DNA from: Elusimicrobiota bacterium
GTDB taxonomy: Bacteria; Elusimicrobiota; Elusimicrobia; Elusimicrobiales; UBA9959
Reading direction: 5' to 3'
NCBI GenBank assembly: GCA_003500765.1
Contig: DNQL01000041.1
Location: forward strand, 1-5,104
DNA: 5,104 nucleotides
Shown: positions 1-5,104 of the stretch, one piece after another
Position numbering within the stretch: the first letter of the stretch is position 1
Layout: each line of letters begins with the position of its first letter
Position numbers and translations under genes: made by a program
Notes under the pieces: model-generated
Seen by the model: only the letters and a program-made list of their open reading frames with translations
Database searches by the model: none
Told to the model about the DNA's origin: nothing

Positions 1-831
1 GGCGCCGCCGAGCCGGCCCCGCGCGAGCCCGGCAGGGCCTGCGGCAAATGCCCCTCCTGCCTGCAGCTGGGCAAGAACATACATCCCGACTGCCGCCTGG
101 TGGACGCGGCCTGGCAGGCGCACCTGCTGGGCGAGGACGAGGAGAAGCAGCGCAGCGTGAAGATAGACACCGTGCGCGAACTCTCGCGCAGCGCCTACTC
201 GAGCCCGATACTCTCGCCCTGGAAAGTCTTCGTGGTCAACGACGCCTCCTCCATGACCGTGGAGGCGCAGAACGCCATACTCAAGATGCTGGAAGAGCCG
301 CCGCCGGACACCGCTTTCATACTGATAGCCTCCAATAAGGCCTCCCTGCTGCCGACGATACTCTCGCGCTGCCACACCGTCAATTTCCGCGGCCTGGCCA
401 GGCGCGAGGTGGCGGAAATACTCGGCCGCGAGGGTTTGGAACTGCACGAGGCCGACAACCTGGCCGGCCTCTCCTTCGGCTCGGTCAAGCGCGCGCTGGA
501 CCTGAGGGAGGTGCTGGAGAAGCTCTCCGACCTCAACCACCTCGACCCGATGGCCCCTTTCCGCGTGGCCGACAAGCTGGGCCGCGAGCTGGCGACGGCC
601 CGAGAGACCGCCCGCCTCATACTCAATATCCTCGTCACCCGCTCGGCCGCGCGCTGGCGGACGGCGGAAGGCCCGGAAAAGGTCGCGCTGACAAGGCTCC
701 TGGACAAACTTTTCGACCTCAAGCGCTGCCTGGGCCGCAACGCCAGCCCCTCCATAACCGTGGAGACCGCGGTGATGGAATGCGCCAGGGCCGGCATCAG
801 CCTGCGCAACCTGGAAAAAGCCGATGCCTGA
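1..831 (+). CDS. holB: DNA polymerase III delta' subunit (clamp loader), 5'-truncated by the window edge
   Basis: The frame is open from base 1 to a TGA at 829-831, giving 276 visible residues; the N-terminus (probably some tens of residues, including the P-loop region) lies off the left edge. The delta' subunit is part of the clamp-loader complex that opens the sliding clamp and loads it on primed DNA. Counting from the first visible codon, the AAA+ clamp-loader signatures are a CxxCxxC zinc module (C14, C17, C20) followed by the typical HPD, then NAILKMLEEPPP (LEEPP at 97-101) and the SRC arginine-finger motif (122-124). A helical, collar-like C-terminal region follows. A fourth zinc cysteine normally lies upstream and is not visible. 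DnaX (tau/gamma) shares these motifs, but the protein ends about 150 residues after SRC with no tau-like extension, and holB next to metG is a common order. The GTG at 100 is internal, not the start. The 3' end overlaps metG by 8 bases, suggesting co-transcription. Isoleucine is coded by ATA in 10 of 12 cases. Confidence 0.88.
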   Translation, partial: GAAEPAPREPGRACGKCPSCLQLGKNIHPDCRLVDAAWQAHLLGEDEEKQRSVKIDTVRELSRSAYSSPILSPWKVFVVNDASSMTVEAQNAILKMLEEPPPDTAFILIASNKASLLPTILSRCHTVNFRGLARREVAEILGREGLELHEADNLAGLSFGSVKRALDLREVLEKLSDLNHLDPMAPFRVADKLGRELATARETARLILNILVTRSAARWRTAEGPEKVALTRLLDKLFDLKRCLGRNASPSITVETAVMECARAGISLRNLEKADA

Positions 832-2317
832 GACGAAGAAGAAGTTCTGCGTCACCACCCCGCTCTACTACGTCAACTACCGCCCGCACATAGGACACGC
901 CTACACCACGCTGGCAGCCGACGTGCTGGCCCGCCACATGCGGGCGCGCGGGACCGAGGTATTCTTCCAGACCGGCACCGACGAGCACGGCGCCAGCGTG
1001 GCCCGCACGGCAGCCGAGCGAGGCAGCGGTCCTAAGGAATGGGCCGACGAGATCTCGGCGGATTTCGAACGGGCCTGGAAACTCCTCAACGTCAACTACG
1101 ACCGTTTCATCCGCACGACCGAACCGGAACACGAGCGCAGGGTGCAGGACGCCTTCGAGCGCATGCGCGCCTCCGGCGACATCTATCCCGGCTCCTATTC
1201 CGACCTCTACTGCGCCTCCTGCGAGAACTTCTACGAAAAGAAAGACCTGCTGCAGGGCGGCCTCTGCCCCGTGCATAAGAAGATCGTGGAGGAAGTCAGC
1301 GAGGACACTTATTTCTTCAGGCTGTCCGGGTATGAAAAAAAACTGCTCGATCATTACGCCGCCAATCCCGGCTTCATCGAGCCGAAGCACAGGGCCGCGG
1401 AGATAGTCAATTTCGTCAGGTCGGGGCTGCGCGACATTTCCGTCTCGCGCACCAAAGTGGCCTGGGGCATCCCGGTCCGTTCCGATCCGAAACATACCGT
1501 ATATGTCTGGTTCGACGCGCTGCTCAACTATATCACCGGCGCGGGCTGGGAAGCCGGCGGTGAGACCGCGGAATTCAGGTCGGTCTGGCCGGCCGACGTG
1601 CACCTGGTGGGCAAGGAGATACTGCGCTTCCACGCCGTGACCTGGCCCGCCATGCTGATGTCGCTGGGCCTGCCGCTGCCGCGGAAGATCTACGCGCACG
1701 GCTGGTGGACGATAGAGGGCGACAAGATGTCCAAGTCCCGCGGCAACGTGGTGAGCCCGGCGGACGCCATCAAGGAGTACGGCGCCGACGCCCTGCGCTA
1801 TTTCCTCTTCCGCGAAGTGCCTTTCGGCCACGACGGTAATTTCTCGACGGAGTCTCTCAGGAAGCGTTATAACTCGGAGCTGGCCAACGACCTGGGAAAC
1901 CTCTTCTCCCGGGTGCTCAACCTGGCTAAAAAACACCTGGGCAACAAGCTGCCGCACAAGCCGGAGGAGGCGAGCGCCCTGACCTTCGCGCGGCTGCGCG
2001 CGCTGGACGCGGACATAGCGGCGGACATCGAGGAGCTCAGGTTCGACCGGGCGCTGGACCGCATCTGGGGCACCGTCGGCGAACTGAACCGGGGCATAGA
2101 CGCCCGCAAGCCCTGGGCGCTGTCCAAGAGCGATCCCGCCGCGCTCGCGGCTTTCCTCAAGGACATGGTCTGGTGCCTGCGGCTGGTCGCGGGCTGGGTC
2201 TATCCCTTCATGCCCGACACCTCCGCCCGCATGCAGATGCTGATGAGCATAGGCGACACGGAAGCCGAGGGCGTGGAGCCGCAGAAGATACCCCCGCTTT
2301 TCCCCCGCAAGCCCTGA
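824..2317 (+). CDS. metG: Methionyl-tRNA synthetase, short form
   Basis: This complete 497-residue class I aminoacyl-tRNA synthetase charges tRNA-Met (initiator and elongator) with methionine in the cytoplasm. The Rossmann catalytic core shows HIGH at residues 22-25, WFDALLNY from 229, and KMSKS at 301-305. The inserted connective domain carries one zinc knuckle: C130, C133, C148 and H151, the single-zinc arrangement known from the Thermus-type enzyme. The helical anticodon-binding domain has NDLGNLFSRVL, with N359 and R363 matching the conserved Asn-x3-Arg, and W431 in RKPW, positions known to contact the CAU anticodon. The protein ends at the typical PLFPRKP, so the C-terminal EMAP/Trbp111-like tRNA-binding domain found in longer bacterial forms (about 650-680 residues) is absent. 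The ATG lies inside the end of holB; a modest GGAA (813-816) is the only ribosome-binding candidate, so translational coupling to holB is likely. The long minus-strand frame opposite this gene is a GC-rich shadow. Confidence 0.97.
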   Translation: MPETKKKFCVTTPLYYVNYRPHIGHAYTTLAADVLARHMRARGTEVFFQTGTDEHGASVARTAAERGSGPKEWADEISADFERAWKLLNVNYDRFIRTTEPEHERRVQDAFERMRASGDIYPGSYSDLYCASCENFYEKKDLLQGGLCPVHKKIVEEVSEDTYFFRLSGYEKKLLDHYAANPGFIEPKHRAAEIVNFVRSGLRDISVSRTKVAWGIPVRSDPKHTVYVWFDALLNYITGAGWEAGGETAEFRSVWPADVHLVGKEILRFHAVTWPAMLMSLGLPLPRKIYAHGWWTIEGDKMSKSRGNVVSPADAIKEYGADALRYFLFREVPFGHDGNFSTESLRKRYNSELANDLGNLFSRVLNLAKKHLGNKLPHKPEEASALTFARLRALDADIAADIEELRFDRALDRIWGTVGELNRGIDARKPWALSKSDPAALAAFLKDMVWCLRLVAGWVYPFMPDTSARMQMLMSIGDTEAEGVEPQKIPPLFPRKP

Positions 2318-2326
2318 GGGCCGCTT

Positions 2327-2995
2327 TCAAAAACCTTTGGTGTTTTCCCAGGATATCATGCGCAGCCGCGAGAGCAGCCGGTAGCAGGCGCCGAGGACGG
2401 CGTCTATCCTGGACAGTGAGAAGGCCGGGAGCGTATCCTCCGGCGAAGGCGATACCTGGTACATCCTGCAGTAATCCCCCACCCCGCGCCTGGCCTTGAG
2501 CAGGACGGCGTCGAAAGCCTCGTCGCCGGCCCGGCCGGACAGTTCGCGCTCGAGCGAGTCGAAGCCGAGCCTGCGGTAAGCCTCGGCCACAAGCCGCTCC
2601 GCCCCGGAGTCGCGCAGCGTCCCGGTCCGTTCCCCCTCGGCTATGGACAGCGGGCGAAGCGAGGCCAGCCGGGAACGCACGACGCCGGGACTGCCTGGCA
2701 GGCCGCCCTCCATCAGCGCGAAATCTTTAGAAGACAGAAGCTTATCCAGGGGATCCTTGAACTCCGCCACGAACTCGGGCGTGGCGCGCCCCTGCCCGAG
2801 CTTTTCAAGGAACCGGTCGCAGGCTTCACGGTAGGCCTCGCGCTGCAGGGCCGCGAGCGGCTCCTCCGCGGCGCGCAGGGCGCTGATGAAGAATTCTTTC
2901 TGGTTCAGAAAACCGGGATGGTCCCCTCCCCCCAGCTCGCGCAGGCGCTCGGCCAGGCCGCTCTGATGCTGGAATCTGGAGAAGGGTTTATCCAT
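2327..2995 (-). CDS. Hypothetical protein, unrecognised
   Basis: I do not recognise this 222-residue protein. Codons have the same strong G/C third-position preference as the neighbouring genes, and a good Shine-Dalgarno (GGGGAGG, minus strand of 3005-3011) sits 9 bases before the ATG, so I take it as real. It has no signal peptide, no membrane segment and no nucleotide-binding or metal-binding motif that I can name. It looks soluble and mostly helical: charged, amphipathic stretches at about 12-21, 33-66, 72-93 and 130-152, and a C-terminal helix around 195-213. Three cysteines (C59, C176, C204) are too scattered for a zinc finger. It is the last gene of the minus-strand run, 36 bases after pssA, and its stop lies 9 bases from the metG stop on the other strand. 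Co-transcription with psd and pssA is likely from spacing, but gives no firm clue to function; a hairpin in the gap could uncouple its expression from pssA. Confidence 0.75.
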   Translation of the reverse strand: MDKPFSRFQHQSGLAERLRELGGGDHPGFLNQKEFFISALRAAEEPLAALQREAYREACDRFLEKLGQGRATPEFVAEFKDPLDKLLSSKDFALMEGGLPGSPGVVRSRLASLRPLSIAEGERTGTLRDSGAERLVAEAYRRLGFDSLERELSGRAGDEAFDAVLLKARRGVGDYCRMYQVSPSPEDTLPAFSLSRIDAVLGACYRLLSRLRMISWENTKGF

Positions 2996-2998
2996 GAT

Positions 2999-3026
2999 GC
3001 GGGGCCTCCCCGCGAAAGCGGGGAGG
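2999..3026. repeat. GC-rich hairpin in the pssA-hypothetical gap, with an overlapping alternative hairpin
   Basis: On the plus strand CCTCCCCGC (3005-3013) and GCGGGGAGG (3018-3026) form a perfect 9-bp stem closed by a GAAA loop (3014-3017). In the minus-strand mRNA the loop reads TTTC. A second, mutually exclusive stem is formed by GCGGGG (2999-3004) and CCCCGC (3008-3013) around a 3-base loop. It starts 5 bases after the pssA stop codon and ends just before the next start codon. There is no T-run on either side, so it is not a standard intrinsic terminator. The GGGGAGG Shine-Dalgarno of the downstream gene lies inside it. It could protect the 3' end of the upstream message, control translation of the next gene, or be one copy of a dispersed palindromic element. 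Confidence 0.7.
3005..3011 (-). promoter_or_regulatory. Shine-Dalgarno of the unrecognised gene, inside a hairpin
   Basis: Read on the minus strand this is GGGGAGG, 9 bases before the ATG at 2995, which supports that start. It is fully paired in the 9-bp hairpin, whereas in the competing shorter hairpin only GGGG is paired and AGG is in the loop. Whether either structure forms in the cell is inference. Confidence 0.55.
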
Positions 3027-3031
3027 GCGGG

Positions 3032-3835
3032 CTACTGCTGCTGCCGGCAGGCTGGCGTCAGCGCCCGCACCAGGCCTATGACGATGCCGGAGATGGCGTA
3101 GACGGAGAAAAAGATGAACAGTCCGTCCTGCGGATACCGTATTATCAGGAAGAGTATCGTAAGGATGAGCAGCATGCCCTTTATGGAACCGGGGCGCACC
3201 GGGCCGTCCTTCTTGAAGGCGGCGTAGGGGACCGTCGAGACCATCAGCAGCGCGAGGCCGATCATGATGAACGGTATGGCCGCGTAAACATGCGGCATCT
3301 GCTTCATCACCATGCTGATGCTGCGGAAGCCGCTCTCGGTCTCCAGCATGCTGTAGGCAAGCACGATGGAGCCCAGTATGCCCGCGGCGCCCGGGATGGG
3401 CAGGCCCTGGAAATTGGGGCCGGCGTCGTCGCCGCCGAAGTGCGACTTCACGTTGTAGCGCGCCAGGCGCAGCGCGCCGCAGAGCACGTAGAGGAAAGCG
3501 ACGGGGTAACCCCAGTAGCCGTAGTCCTTGAGCACGAAGTTGTACATCAGGTAGGCGGGCGCGATGCCGAAGGAGATCCAGTCGGAAAGAGAGTCTATCT
3601 CCACGCCGAACGAGCTCTCGCCGTGCACCAGGCGGGCGATGCGTCCGTCTAGCATATCCATGACTATGGACGCGATGATGAACCAGCCGGCCAGCACGAA
3701 GTTGCGTTCGGAGGCCGCCAGTATGGAGAAGAACCCGAAAGCCATGTTGGCTATCGTGAACAGCGACGGCAAGACCACCGCGCCGGTCTTTTTGAGCTTG
3801 GCTACGTCTATGCGTTTCTTTTCTTCCGCCGTCAT
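3032..3835 (-). CDS. pssA: CDP-diacylglycerol-serine O-phosphatidyltransferase (phosphatidylserine synthase)
   Basis: This 267-residue integral membrane enzyme joins serine to CDP-diacylglycerol, giving phosphatidylserine and CMP. The CDP-alcohol phosphatidyltransferase signature is intact: D60-x2-D63-G64-x2-A67-R68-x8-G77-x3-D81-x3-D85, whose aspartates bind the metal ions and activate the serine hydroxyl. Other landmarks typical of the PssA branch are LPSLFTIANM (22-31), ALRLARYNV (121-129) and FQGLPIPGAA (142-151). About eight hydrophobic segments can be seen, near 20-40, 46-60, 87-103, 108-122, 148-163, 184-204, 219-233 and 238-257, after a short charged cytoplasmic N-terminus. The ATG overlaps the psd stop in an ATGA arrangement, and GGAAGG (minus strand of 3840-3845) precedes it by 4 bases, so it is translationally coupled to psd, the next enzyme of the pathway. 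The substrate alcohol (serine) rests on the family motifs and on the psd partner; phosphatidylglycerol-phosphate synthase is much less likely. Confidence 0.94.
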   Translation of the reverse strand: MTAEEKKRIDVAKLKKTGAVVLPSLFTIANMAFGFFSILAASERNFVLAGWFIIASIVMDMLDGRIARLVHGESSFGVEIDSLSDWISFGIAPAYLMYNFVLKDYGYWGYPVAFLYVLCGALRLARYNVKSHFGGDDAGPNFQGLPIPGAAGILGSIVLAYSMLETESGFRSISMVMKQMPHVYAAIPFIMIGLALLMVSTVPYAAFKKDGPVRPGSIKGMLLILTILFLIIRYPQDGLFIFFSVYAISGIVIGLVRALTPACRQQQ

Positions 3836-4467
3836 TTCGCCTTCCAGAGACCGAGGATTGTTTCGGCGCCGGCGACCTTGTCGCCCTCCTTCACCAGCAC
3901 GCGCGACCCCTTGGGCAGGTAAACCGCGACCTGGGAGCCGAAATAGATCATGCCCACCCGCTCGCCGCCCGACACGGCCTGCCCCTCTTTGACGTAGCAG
4001 GCTATGCGCCTGGCGATGGCGCCGGTGATCTGCTCCACGCCGGCCCAGCGGCCGTTCTCGCCTTTTATCCTTATGAGGTTGCGCTCGTTGACCTTGGCCT
4101 CGGGCTTATAGGCCACGGCGAAAGCGCCTTTCTCGTACTTTATCTTCTCCACCGTCCCGGCCAGCGGCGAGCGCTGCACATGGACGTTGAAAACCGACAG
4201 GAAGATGCGCACGACCAGGACCTCAGGGTCGTCCTCGTGTCCCACGCTGAGCACGGTGCCGTCGGCGGGGCAGATTATGTCGTCGGGGCCGAAGGCCCTG
4301 TCGCGCTCCGGGTCGCGGAAGAAGTAGACCGAGAAGGCCGTGAGCAGCAGGCCCAGTACCAGGAGCGGCACGCCGCACCACCTGCACCAGTAGGCGACCA
4401 GGCCTCCGATCGCCGTTATCGCTATGGTCACTATCAGTATCTTCCAGCCTGCGGGGGCTAAATTCAT
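3832..4467 (-). CDS. psd: Phosphatidylserine decarboxylase proenzyme, short type
   Basis: This 211-residue enzyme removes CO2 from phosphatidylserine to give phosphatidylethanolamine at the membrane. Two N-terminal hydrophobic segments (about 9-27 and 33-49) would anchor it. The conserved core follows: YFFRDPER (48-55), CPADGTV (66-72, with D69) and SVFNVHVQRSPLAG (91-104, with H96). The self-cleavage site is FGSQ (176-179): the chain should be cut between G177 and S178, turning S178 into the pyruvoyl cofactor and leaving a beta chain of 177 and an alpha chain of 34 residues. Its length fits the short A-type enzymes (about 200-230 residues) rather than the roughly 300-residue E. coli type, whose site is LGST. 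The residue after GS is Gln, where I would expect Arg in many short homologues. The start is supported by AAGGAG 9 bases upstream. Codon 3 is TTA, the only in-frame TTA I found in the window. It is followed by pssA with a 4-base overlap. Confidence 0.94.
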   Translation of the reverse strand: MNLAPAGWKILIVTIAITAIGGLVAYWCRWCGVPLLVLGLLLTAFSVYFFRDPERDRAFGPDDIICPADGTVLSVGHEDDPEVLVVRIFLSVFNVHVQRSPLAGTVEKIKYEKGAFAVAYKPEAKVNERNLIRIKGENGRWAGVEQITGAIARRIACYVKEGQAVSGGERVGMIYFGSQVAVYLPKGSRVLVKEGDKVAGAETILGLWKAK

Positions 4468-4476
4468 TATGACTTT

Positions 4477-4482
4477 CTCCTT
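4477..4482 (-). promoter_or_regulatory. Shine-Dalgarno of psd
   Basis: On the minus strand this reads AAGGAG, 9 bases before the psd ATG. It lies in the short AT-rich gap between tRNA-Leu and psd and fixes the psd start at 4467. It is the clearest ribosome-binding site in the window. Confidence 0.8.
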
Positions 4483-4501
4483 TTAAAAACGTTCAAATTC
4501 G

Positions 4502-4585
4502 TGCCCGGGGCGGGACTCGAACCCGCACGGAGGATACTCCAGCTGATTTTAAGTCAGCTCTGGCTACCAGTTACAGCACCCGGGC
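4502..4585 (-). tRNA. tRNA-Leu (anticodon UAA)
   Basis: Read on the minus strand, an 84-base class II tRNA folds fully. The acceptor stem GCCCGGG pairs with CCCGGGC over all 7 bp, followed by discriminator A. The D arm has stem CTG/CAG and a loop with TGGTAG. The anticodon stem GCTGA/TCAGC carries the loop CTTAAAA, giving anticodon TAA. The long variable arm is GGAG-TATC-CTCC, and the T arm is GCGGG-TTCGAGT-CCCGC. The long variable arm, discriminator A and the anticodon all indicate leucine; it reads UUA and, by wobble, UUG. The CCA end is not encoded (the next bases are CGA), so CCA must be added after transcription. It lies 38 bases after the YacP-like gene and 34 bases before psd on the same strand, and may share a transcript with psd. 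Confidence 0.97.
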
Positions 4586-4611
4586 TCTTTTCCGCTCAGG
4601 ACTAAAAACAG

Positions 4612-4620
4612 ATTCTATCA
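4612..4620 (-). promoter_or_regulatory. Possible extended -10 promoter for tRNA-Leu (and perhaps psd-pssA)
   Basis: On the minus strand this reads TGATAGAAT, i.e. the TGn of an extended -10 followed by TAGAAT, which matches TATAAT at 5 of 6 positions. Transcription would begin around 4605, about 20 bases before the mature tRNA. No good -35 box is seen at the usual distance, where the sequence is GC-rich coding DNA; extended -10 promoters can do without one. It lies in the AT-rich gap just after the YacP-like gene's stop codon. This rests on sequence likeness only, and sigma-factor preferences of this organism are unknown. Confidence 0.35.
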
Positions 4621-4623
4621 TTT

Positions 4624-5052
4624 TCAGCGGCTTTCCCTGCGCAGTTCGGCCCGGCACATCCCGAAAAAATCCTCGCAGCTCAGCCAGCCCACCCCGCGGA
4701 CCCCGGCCGCCGACTGCAGCCCCCTGTCCGAGGTGACCAGCACGGCCCGCACGCCGCAGGAGAGCAGGAACTCTCCCGTCTCCAGCAGCGCCTCGTCGGC
4801 GGTGCGGCCCTCGTTGAAAGTGACGCTGACCGGGGGCTTGACCGGGAAGCCCAGTTCGCGGAAAGGCCCGTCGTAATACACCCGGAAACCGGAGGAAGCG
4901 AAAGCGGGCAGGCCCGCGAGGTCCTCTATCCAGCCCAGGAACTCCGCCTCGGCGAGGTCGGGCGAAAAGGGGCCTCCGCCCGGGAAACGGCGCGCGAAAT
5001 TGGAGGCGTCTATCAGGTACTGCGTGGGCTTGGAGGAAAGCCTTTTGCTCAT
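4624..5052 (-). CDS. YacP/Rae1-like NYN-domain protein, probable ribonuclease
   Basis: This 142-residue protein matches the YacP-type NYN (PIN-like) nuclease fold motif by motif: YLIDASNFARRF (12-23, with D15 and N18), FRVYYDGP (56-63, with D61), VSVTFNEGRTADEALLE (75-91, with D86) and VLVTSDRGLQSAA (104-116, with D109). These acidic residues are the expected metal-binding set. The best-known member, B. subtilis Rae1 (YacP), is a ribosome-associated endonuclease that cuts certain mRNAs during translation. That this protein does the same is inference. It is shorter than Rae1 (about 170 residues), lacking most of the charged C-terminal tail. The ATG at 5052 is a reasonable start because the first beta strand begins about 11 residues in, but no good Shine-Dalgarno is visible and the frame stays open upstream to the window edge. 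The start overlaps a possible upstream stop codon as ATGA. The gene is followed by tRNA-Leu on the same strand. Confidence 0.72.
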   Translation of the reverse strand: MSKRLSSKPTQYLIDASNFARRFPGGGPFSPDLAEAEFLGWIEDLAGLPAFASSGFRVYYDGPFRELGFPVKPPVSVTFNEGRTADEALLETGEFLLSCGVRAVLVTSDRGLQSAAGVRGVGWLSCEDFFGMCRAELRRESR

Positions 5053-5102
5053 TTTCCGCCCCCGCGGGGCAGGCAGGCCCCGGGGCCGTACCCTTCGGCG
5101 GG
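5049..5102 (-). CDS. Possible C-terminal tail of an upstream gene, cut by the window edge
   Basis: One minus-strand frame is open from the right edge and ends in a TGA at 5051-5049, overlapping the YacP-like start codon in an ATGA arrangement. It would encode a glycine-rich tail ending PRGGGK, with mostly G/C third positions. All three frames here are open and GC-rich over only about 50 bases, so coding cannot be proved. The alternatives are a short intergenic leader or an N-terminal extension of the YacP-like gene. Confidence 0.3.
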   Translation of the reverse strand, partial: PAEGYGPGACLPRGGGK

Positions 5103-5104
5103 CC

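Noticed and set aside
195..809. 204-residue open frame on the minus strand
   Set aside because: It is a shadow of holB: Ser/Arg-rich low-complexity product with no motif.
100..831. Complete short gene starting at the GTG at 100
   Set aside because: The same frame is open to base 1 and already encodes the zinc module upstream of the GTG, so the gene is truncated by the window rather than short.
797..1957. 386-residue open frame on the minus strand
   Set aside because: It lies entirely opposite metG, which has every motif of its family; the mirror frame of a GC-rich gene stays open by composition and its product shows no family motif.
2329..2346. Imperfect inverted repeat around AAAACC and GGTGTTTT as a terminator
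   Set aside because: The stem is weak and bulged, and it lies inside the coding end of the unrecognised gene.
3005..3026. Intrinsic terminator after pssA
   Set aside because: The stem is strong, but it is followed by GC-rich sequence with no T-run on either strand.
2918..3652. 244-residue open frame on the plus strand
   Set aside because: It is opposite pssA and the start of the unrecognised gene; the product is rich in H, E, V and A without any domain, as expected for a shadow of a membrane-protein gene.
4468..4496. Promoter for psd with TTGAAC (minus strand of 4491-4496) as a -35 box
   Set aside because: The matching -10 position holds GTCATA or similar, a poor match, and transcription would begin inside the psd coding region.

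Overview
This is a GC-rich bacterial window densely packed with housekeeping genes. I see no mobile element, CRISPR array, phage gene or toxin-like module, and no stretch over 300 bases without a gene. The phylum cannot be fixed from sequence alone. The GC-rich coding combined with frequent ATA isoleucine codons (10 of 12 Ile codons in the visible holB, 8 of 20 in metG) is unusual. Together with the gene content it would fit a less-studied lineage such as Elusimicrobiota, but that is a weak inference.

Left half, plus strand (1-2317): the 3' part of holB (DNA polymerase III delta' clamp-loader subunit, cut by the left edge) overlaps by 8 bases the start of a complete metG (methionyl-tRNA synthetase, short form with no C-terminal tRNA-binding appendage). 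The two are probably co-transcribed. In many bacteria tmk lies just upstream of holB, so tmk may lie off the left edge.

Right half, minus strand, in transcription order from the right edge: a YacP/Rae1-like NYN-domain nuclease gene (5052-4624), tRNA-Leu with anticodon UAA (4585-4502), psd (phosphatidylserine decarboxylase, 4467-3832), pssA (CDP-diacylglycerol-serine O-phosphatidyltransferase, 3835-3032) and an unrecognised 222-residue protein (2995-2327). The unrecognised gene converges on metG with only 9 bases between the stop codons. PssA makes phosphatidylserine from CDP-diacylglycerol and serine, and Psd decarboxylates it to phosphatidylethanolamine. The two genes overlap by four bases (ATGA) and form the complete last two steps of phosphatidylethanolamine synthesis.

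The points most worth a second look are: a perfect 9-bp GAAA-loop hairpin between pssA and the unrecognised gene, which overlaps that gene's Shine-Dalgarno sequence and can compete with a second hairpin; the unrecognised protein itself; and a tRNA-Leu(UAA) gene directly before psd, whose third codon is the only in-frame TTA I could find in the window. I found no convincing new biological system here.
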